DNA of 64,000 nucleotides from Rhyzopertha dominica (lineage: Eukaryota > Arthropoda > Insecta > Coleoptera > Bostrichidae). Below are positions 41,301-50,300 of the stretch, in pieces (the first letter of the stretch is position 1; the number at the start of each line of letters is the position of its first letter). The stretch lies in NCBI GenBank assembly GCA_025024175.1, contig QCXZ01000041.1, positions 42,217,786 through 42,281,785 on the forward strand, written 5' to 3'. The notes under the pieces were generated by a model. The model made no database searches, was not told the origin of the DNA, and saw only the letters and a list, made by a program, of their open reading frames with translations. Both the position numbers and the translations under genes were made by a program.

Positions 41301-44300
41301 ACCGACGACGTAGTTAAATTTGGTGTCGTCTCTGAGGATGCCGCCCAGCTCAAGCTGCTTTTCCACTTGCCAAAACCAAACTTCGGGGTCAGTAAGCCAG
41401 AACGACGGAATACGAATAGCCACACGACTGACTTCTGGTGCTTGTAGAACACTACTGCTTGCCATTGCGGGTTCAGATACTCGTGTTTTTTTCACCCTCT
41501 GCCATTATTCGAAACTTGTCACTGTATATTTGCGCTATATGTCACGTCGGGGTGTCACCAATTATGTCGGGGTTCGCGGTTTTATCACAAGAAAACGAAA
41601 ACCTTTTTTTGTCAACCTGACATCTATTAACGATCGAAAAATCAACTAACTCATAACATAGATACACATGAAAATAAATGTTGAACTGCTCCAGATAGCT
41701 GGTGACGCTACACGGGCATTCGAGAGAAGGAAGCAGGAACTGCATGATGAAGAAATACTCATGTGGGGTTTCCGCGTGATAATTCCGGAAACTTTGACTA
41801 CCAGTATTAGAACAACTACATCAGTCGCACATGGGAATTGTAAAAACTAAGTCCTCGCCGAGACCGTATCTATAGCGACCTCAGGCTGATCAGGATGTAG
41901 TGCCCACACTAAAGAATTGCGACTTCTGCCGTTTCGATTAGGCCAGTAGGCATCTGACATAAAATTAAAACTTCGTGAACAGGGCCCTTCTGCGAAACGT
42001 GAAATGAAATATGAAAACACATGAAACAGACGGATATATATTTGCCCTTAATTTTTAGGAATTTGTCCAAAGCTGATAGCAAATTAGGGCACGGTCGGAT
42101 TCCTTCCAGGTTTCTCTCTTCATTAGTCAATTGTATAGGCGTGCCGAGACGTTTTATGACAACCAGGGCTAGAACGTATGGTCAAGGGGCGAGTATTATG
42201 TTTTTTCTTCTTCGTCACAGTTCAGAATATCCCATTCCGTATCAATTATTACTGCCTGATTATTACTGACCAGTTTCCTCGCTTAATTTTGCCGTATAAA
42301 TTAGATAAATGATCTTCGAATTAGGTACAGACTACAGCTTGGGCAGGTTTTTATGTGTGTTTTTCATCCCACCGAAAATTGGTAAAGAATGAAATAAAAT
42401 CAATTTGGATGTTAAGGCGAGCCTTCAGCGTTTATCGCCTCCATGAAAATTTAAAATGTTTCTAACAGGACTCCCTGAATTTGCCGTTTCAGCTACTACA
42501 AAATATTTTTTTAAATTTTATTATATTTTTTGCAGACTGTTAAATATACAGACGCTGTTCGTTCTATTAGATCTTAACCGCCCAACTATATGTAGTCCAA
42601 ATGTAAGCAAAGCATATAAGTAATGATCCTTAAGTTGGAGCCAATGATACAATGTCAGCGTCCGGAAACCAAACCTTAGAGAACGACATCCATCGCCAAG
42701 CCAAAAAACGCGAATCACCAAAACAAAGGGTTTGCTGTTGCATATAATAGAAGAGCTGCATTAAAGACGTTGCAAACGACTTCAAACTTTACCGGCCGCT
42801 CTCAAACGACGCTTCACTGATGGGCTGGTGAGCCTTAATAGACCAAAACAACTGTCCTCAAATCGTTGCGACATAGACGACACAGCGCATGTGTCATACG
42901 TAAATGAATTTTGCTTCGGTCATACATAAATTGTCGGAGTTCTATTTACTGGTTAGCCATTCGTTGGGATGGTTCATACTTAGTCGTTTTTTGAAACAAA
43001 ATTTTGCTGTTACATTATATCATTGTTTTGCTGTCTCCACCTCTTAATCAACTAAAGTTGTAATTCCCATTGGATGGAATTTATGTATAAGGCCATACCT
43101 ACCAATTATGCAAACTTTCCCTTTTTATAACAATAAAGACGATATTATTATTATTAGGCTATCCGTCTCTCCAGACATAATCATCTTGTCTGTTATAAGC
43201 ATCACGTATCGAACATGGAGCAAACAAGTAATCTGACCAAGTTCTGTCCTAAATTTTAGGGCTCTTAATCAAACGGAAACGAGTTCCGTTGCAGCGCGAA
43301 CACGAACAGTTCGTTGTTCATGTATAGTAACGAGAAACTAGTTTGATTAAACAGAATCCAATTTTCTGGAAATGTATGTCACAACAGTACTGTGGGGATC
43401 CAACTTTTTTGAGCTTTGGTATATTGAAGTCGCATACTAAAAATCTTGCGCTTATATTAGATATTTTATAAGCATATCGATGTTTCCCTACCCACAGATG
43501 CCTTATTGATTAGTTTCAGAAGAAATTGAATATTTACTTTACACAAACCAGAAGTCATTTCGCAGTTCTTTATTTTCACATTGCAACCGATTTTTTTATA
43601 TAACTCATACGTTCCACGAAACGTTGAAGATTTTCAATCTGCGAATCATTGTTGCAGAGCTATTTGCACACATATAAAAAACAAATTTCCTACTTGAGAT
43701 AAGAATTTCTAAGATTTCTGGCAAATACAATGTGCATACATCCTCAGCTAGAGTTCTCCCTAACTTTTCCTTACGAATACGTTTATAAGCATCTAATAAC
43801 TATCAAACATAATAATTTTAAGAAAAACTAAAAACAAACTATTTCAGAGATTCATTTTCTAAAACCTAAAGATAAATGGCCAATTTTAAAATTTCAATAA
43901 AAATTTATTTATAACAAACTTTATTGAGTTTGTGAGTCCAGGTAGGAATCGGAAAGGAAAATAACGTATTCTTGTCTTTGTTGCTAAGATACATTGAATT
44001 CGAAAAAAGGACTTGTTTCTTTATATAAAAAAATTTATGCCATTTGGTTGTTTATGGCCGTTAATTCTTTTGTAGGATGTATTTTTTTGCTTGCTTAACG
44101 AGCTATTGCAATAATGCATATCTGTTGAAAATGTTATTTAACGTTATTTGTATTAATTCAAAGGCAAGCTAGTACTTAAAACTAATCTTAGATTTTTCTA
44201 TATAAAACACTTGAGGTGAGGATATCAATATTCAAAATAATATCACTATCGTACTAGTACCTCATTCGACTCTAACACCATGCATTAAAATTAAAAAATG

Positions 44301-47300
44301 ATTGATTCTTGGTAGTAAATACCATACATACCATTAAACGACATTTTGTCTGAAAATAGTACACTGCTTTAATGAACCGATCTAGAATATTTATTAGACA
44401 ACTGATATGCTTGAACTACACTGAATAGGTCAAAAGTTCACAAAAGCTAGAAATATTAATTAGGCAACCATAGCAAGTGTAGGTAGTAAATCAATCAAAC
44501 CAATTCTCATTCTTTCCTGGCAAAACAGCCGAATCCATTTCTCAGTTTACCTTAGTTATCCCAAGATACATAACACGAGGCACCATTTCCTTAATCAGAA
44601 AAAGGAAGTTGGTTATACAAAGCCATATAATTCGGTTCTCACGTTAATAAATTTTCACAACTGCATCGTGTATTATGATACGGTTTCACGATATTTACAA
44701 GCTACGTTACCTAACAAGAGCATCATAAACGGTTAGATGCTAATCGCGATGTATGATGTCATTTCAAACGGTGTAGGCTTCATTTCGACGTGCGTGAGAA
44801 GACACGATTTGTCAAGAGTGTTAAATGAACGGATTTCATTCAAACACATGCACACAAGATCATCAGATCAAACACTTGATGTTTTCGTGAGAAAGCTAAC
44901 TAGTTCTGACGTTCTAAGCGATGACATAACTTTCTATGCATAACATAAATATGTGAATCTATGAACAACCTTTAAATATGACATGATTAAACGCATACAT
45001 AATGCTGAATGCTTTAGCATGAATAACAACAACCTTGTCAAGAACAGTTTGATTTTTAGCATTTACCATCATATTCTGAGCATTTTTTAATTTCATAGCA
45101 CATTTATCTGCATGTAAACAAAAATCTGTAGACAAGCCGTTCTAAAAACGGTAACCTGATTTGCGTTAACTGTTTTACATGATCATCTTAGAAACCAAAG
45201 AAGTTCGTCTTTTTTTATTATTTTATTATTAATAAGTATACTTACGCATTTAAATCCTTTGCCCTTAGAATTAAATAAAAACTTTTTGAAACTGTGTCGT
45301 CTTCATTTTAATTTCTGCCAAGACAAGTTTGAGATATGTATTACAGACAGTCAATTACATAAACCACGATATTATAACATTTTCAAGCCATATCAAATTG
45401 CAGTGGTGTGCGAATGCGGACTGTTACAGTAAAAACGTTACCTGTTTACTTGCTCATTATTTATTGAAGTGTAAATAGTCAGAATTATATTGTCAGTGCT
45501 TACAAATTGTCAAAATTGAAAAGTCTGTATATAAAAATATTTGATAAAAACTTAAACTGCAATTCAGTACAAAGTATGACAGCCAATCTTTATGTATTAA
45601 GGACTTAAGGTATAAAAAAATCGTCCACCCTTATTTGCTTATAGCCTGAATAAATTTTCTATTCAATAAATAATAATTTTTCACTATCCATACTTTTAAT
45701 CAACCCTGTGTAATTTGCTATAAAACGAAAGCTGTATATAAAACTATAACGTCTTATGACTGGGAAACGTTGTCCATTTTTGGCCTTAAGCAAGGTAAAA
45801 TTTTTGCTAATAAATTAGTTATGTTTCTGAATACTTAAAACAAATAGATTTCAAAAATATAATATTATACATCTAACACCACAACGTCAAAAGGATAAAA
45901 TTCGTATGTAGTATTGCCGTATGACAGACATTATTTTTCTTTAATATTTAATCTGTCCATAGCTTTTCATAATAGATTCACTGGTAGACAGGGAACTATA
46001 GAGCGAACACCAAAATCAAGGTAATTTAACCCTACTAGACTATACTACATGCGACTACGGTCAACTTTTATAAAAGCGTTGAAAAAAAAATCTTTTCGTT
46101 CAACGATAACAAATCTTGCATCTGTGCTCTATCCAGAATAGATACACACATGAATGTATCTATTCTGGAAAGAGTGTTGAAGAAAAACCGTAGATACACT
46201 ACAATCAGATTTCGATTGTCTTAAGCCAATCTTCAACACCTTCATCAACACGACGGATAGACGCAAAACCACCAGGCCATGCTGTACGGGGGCATTTGTT
46301 GACCATATGTTCAATTGTTTAGGGGGATCTCCACATTAACGAAAATGGTTGATAGATAGATCCCATTTATTGAGAAAAAAGTTGCATTCCTGCCACCTTT
46401 TCTGTAGGACCGTTTATAAGCTGTTGATTGAATATATCATCTTTCTTAAGTTGCCAACAGAACACCGTCCATTTTCAATGGTATAAGGAGCACGAAGGAA
46501 ATCTTTTGTCCGCAGAGGTTTTCGGGAAGTTAGTCGAGTTGTAGGTAGCTCTTGCAGATCTCGGGAAATCAGAAACTCATTAGGAGATGATTGATATTTT
46601 TGCCAAGTTTTACAATGTAGCAAACTGTCTGCGAATCTCTAGAAGAGCAATGTTCGAAAGAACGGAAGCCGAGGTAACGGAGATGACTTGCGTTTGCACC
46701 CCTACTTGTACCAGCAAGCTTATGCAGAATATTTTTTCTACTCTAATTTTGACAGCAATGAAAACAGGTACAAGGTATTCTTTAAGGCAAGCTTGAATAA
46801 ACCACATCTTTAGGAGAAGATGCTTACGTTCCCATAAGTATTTAGAATATTTCTTGACCAGAAAGGCTTCAATAGCTTTATTAATCGTTGAAAACTCACC
46901 CATTTTGCGCTACGTGGATTTCTTAAATTATTTCAATATATTAATATATTGTGGATTAAACTTGGCGAAGTTATTTAACAAGAATTAATTCAAGAAAACC
47001 ACGTAGAGAAAAATGGATCAGTTTTCAACGTTAAATATTTTTTGTACGTTAGAGACGTATCTAGGGTCACTCCAAGGTATTTTGGCGAGAAGTTATGTTT
47101 GAGAATTATATTATTTGACATAACTTAAAGTTGTTTTGGGATTTGGTGATTGCTGAGATGGAAACAAGTTACTTCTGCCTTCAATGGATTAGGGCACGAG
47201 CGCCAACGTTTGAAATAGAAATTCTAATCTCGATGTCTCTTGAAAGGTTTTGTTCAAGTACAAAAAGGTTTTTACTTTGCAAAGCTATGTCGTCTGCATA

Positions 47301-50300
47301 AACAAACTTTCTCGATTGAGTTACTGGAAGGTCACTTATGTAAAGGTTGAAAAGAATAGGCGACAGAACCGATCCTCGTGGAGGACCATTATTAAAAATC
47401 GTGAATTTGCTACTTTTATCTTCCACAAACACTCTGAATGGGACAGCATTCGTTCGATAAACTTCACAGTCTTTCCACATTTCAGAGTATTAAATAGTTT
47501 GAGGATCAATCCATCTTTCCACACAGTATCATAGGCCGCCGATAAGTCTATAAACACTACTTCAAGTTTTCAATCGTTTCTGGAAACCAACTTCAGCCAT
47601 TTGTTGTTAGAGCTAAGACTTGGTCACAGCCACTTTTGTGAAATGAAGTTATAGTATATTTCTGTTGATAAGTTAAACCATCAAAGCTTTTCTATAACTT
47701 TTCAATCATATACTGTACAGCTTTTCTACTCTACTACTTGCCAAAATAGAAACAAAGGGTAGAAAAACCAACATCTTAATCCATATAAGGCTTCCGAAGT
47801 ACTTGAATAATATCTCCAGAAAAATACGCCTACTCCATCTTTAACCAAGATCCGCATACCTTGCAAATCGCGCGGGGAGATTTATTCCTAAACGTTGCAT
47901 GCATAAGTGTACACCTACATACGTGCTTCTACTCTCAAACTGCACCTCCGCACCCTTAACCACATAAAATCTGCAGCACAAATCACAATAAAGAACTTTC
48001 CGACCAGCGCCTCCGGTGTATCGTAGCAGGTAGCTTATGATAAATGGGAAAATTTACACAGTCTGTAAGCAAAGGGCATGCCCTTTAGATCCACCGGCTC
48101 ATTGATTTTGATGGATGCACTGCATCAGCCGCTACATGCCGTTTCGATAGGGGTAGGTTGCTAAGGTCGCAGCGGACTTTCCACCGTATCATTATTTCAG
48201 GTTTACTTTAAGGCAGCCGTACGTGACTCGAATTGCACTGCTTGGCGACTTGCTGGTTCCATTGTCTGTGCAATGCGAGTTATCGGTGGTGCGGTTTTAG
48301 GGAGAATTGTGAAAAAGGTGACACGGCGATGTGGTCATGTAAATGTTAGGATGCTGCCCCATTTCGCTATTTTTACTATAAGTTCTGAAAAATATTTGCT
48401 TTGTCGTATGGAAGAATATCTAAGAGTATTTTATTACTGTAATCACTAAAATAATTTCGTCAGTTGGCATTCAATTGACAGTCTTGGATGGAAAGTTTAG
48501 ACTAACGACAAAATGCCTTCCTTACAATATGATAATAACGACATTTATGGTTCTTCTGTTTCCTAGGTTCCCATAGATTAAGTGAGCAAAAAGTCAAACT
48601 TGCAAGTTAATAATATAACTACGTTTCTGGAAGCCGTTATATGTATCGTAATTCCTGCGAACGCGGGCGGCTGAGGGTAAAAGTAAATTATGTGTCCGGT
48701 TTGTCTCTTCGTATCCGATCCAGTGATGTGTCACACTGTTAGTCATTCACTGCGTACAAAAAATTACAAACACAACCCCTCAAACAAATGGAGGGGGGCA
48801 ATAGACCAAGCGTTCTTGTCAAAAAAGTGAGGTAACTGCTATTTTGCCTTATGACAATTTTTTTCACCTATTTGATTTGATGTTAAAAATGAGGAGTGAA
48901 AAGTATTCGTCGATACCAGCAGGGCAACGTTACAACGTTAGGATACTCGGGATCGAAAGCTTAAGAAATACGTTTTCATGTAATATCTGCTTTCCTTTGT
49001 TGGATCATAAAACCTCTTATCATAAAAAAGTAGACAATAAAATTCTTTTTTTTATCATTTAAGCAGTGGTTCTAAGGCACAATATATTTTAAAGAGAGAA
49101 CTTTTGTAATATACGAGGGTGATGTCAAAATTCCTGCACACAACAACATAGCTCGCATATGAACCGTATATTTAAAAAAAATCATTAGTCGTTCAATTAA
49201 TACCCTTGCATGTCCAAAACACATTGTCATAGCTTCGACAGTAATGTAATGTTGTTAAATACGCCCTTTTTGTCAATATGTTTCAGCAGTAGGGCTTTTA
49301 CCCTTCCAAGTCAATAAATCGGACTTCACAAATTCTCCTTTTTACTGCAGGAACAGAACGAAATCTGGAGGACTCATGTCAGAGCTGCACGGAGGATGTG
49401 GGAGAATTTCACAGCAGTTCTTCTCGCAAACTCATTTGACCGATACTGCTTGCGATCAAGCATTATCGTGAAAGAGGATTACGCCGCTGTCTTTCACATC
49501 ATCTCGTTTACGCTTTTGGAATCATGCATTTAAAGTTTCTGCAAAGGAGACAAATACATTTTTCGTCTAATACTTGTTTGTTCATACGGTCTTCTTCCAT
49601 TATTGTAGCCACAATAGCAGCAAAAATGTTGTCGGTAACAGTATGAGGTCTCCAATTTCTGTGGTCGTCTTTAACACTAGTCCAACGCTCTGAACTATCC
49701 ACACACGACTCCTGGCAATCTTCTTGTAACGCATCGTGAACTCCGATATACGCACATTAATCCGCTACAGTGACGCGTTCCATTGCATCAAACTACCCCG
49801 ATTTGAGAATTTTTTACACATGAAATGAGTTAACTACCCGCACTCTATATATCGCTAAGTGATGTTCCGTTGATAGACTTTTATAATCTGTTTTTTACCA
49901 TCGCCAGTTCAGCGTCAGCTTGATATGTGCAGGAATTATGATATGACCCTCGTATTATATCAGGCCACCCATATCCCCATAACCTTGGAAGTAGAGCTTA
50001 TGGCGCGTTTTTGACATGGTGCCCCCTGTAGGCCTAATCCACGTATAACAACTTTAAAAAATGACGAAATTATAAATTTTCATCATCATCGTCTATATTA
50101 CATTCTGATTATATATTTTCGGCAAATATTTTGCTATAAGTGTAATCCATGGGCATAATGTCTTCAGACTTATACACATCTATAACTTCTTGTATTGAAT
50201 TCAGACAGCCTCGGTCAGTGCCAAATCCAAAAACAATTGAAAACTTTATACCAGTTTTTCGACAACCACACTATTCTTCACAAACTTTTTTGTAATTACA

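Larger units (their letters stand above)
40130..42270 (+). mobile_element. Gypsy-like LTR retrotransposon pol relic, interrupted by a nested element
   Basis: An RNase H frame at 40250-40636 (ALSLVFGEIKFNYYLYRRPF, TLVADNLELKLW, then IRSNRNIADMLSRL) ends just before the nested LTR element. On its far side the reading resumes with the linker/zinc-binding part before integrase (ERRKQELHDEEILMWGFRVI, then IPETL; HGNCKN at about 41830) and a decayed integrase-like block near 42110-42190. Stops and substitutions make it inactive. Only pol is visible and no LTRs of this outer element were found. Confidence 0.8.
46130..47560 (-). mobile_element. Jockey-like non-LTR retrotransposon 3' half
   Basis: Minus-strand blocks in order: IDLSAAYDTVWKDGLILKLF (47555-47500), GPPRGSVLSPILFNLYISDL (about 47385-47325), KFVYADDIAL with the catalytic YADD (about 47310-47285), an SPKYLGVTLD word near 47080, LLLKMWFIQACLKEYLVPVF (about 46820-46760), and a C-terminal region with a CGDPPKQ word (about 46330). 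Frameshifts and stops are present, and a short palindromic repeat (46886-47030) is inserted in it. Confidence 0.85.
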
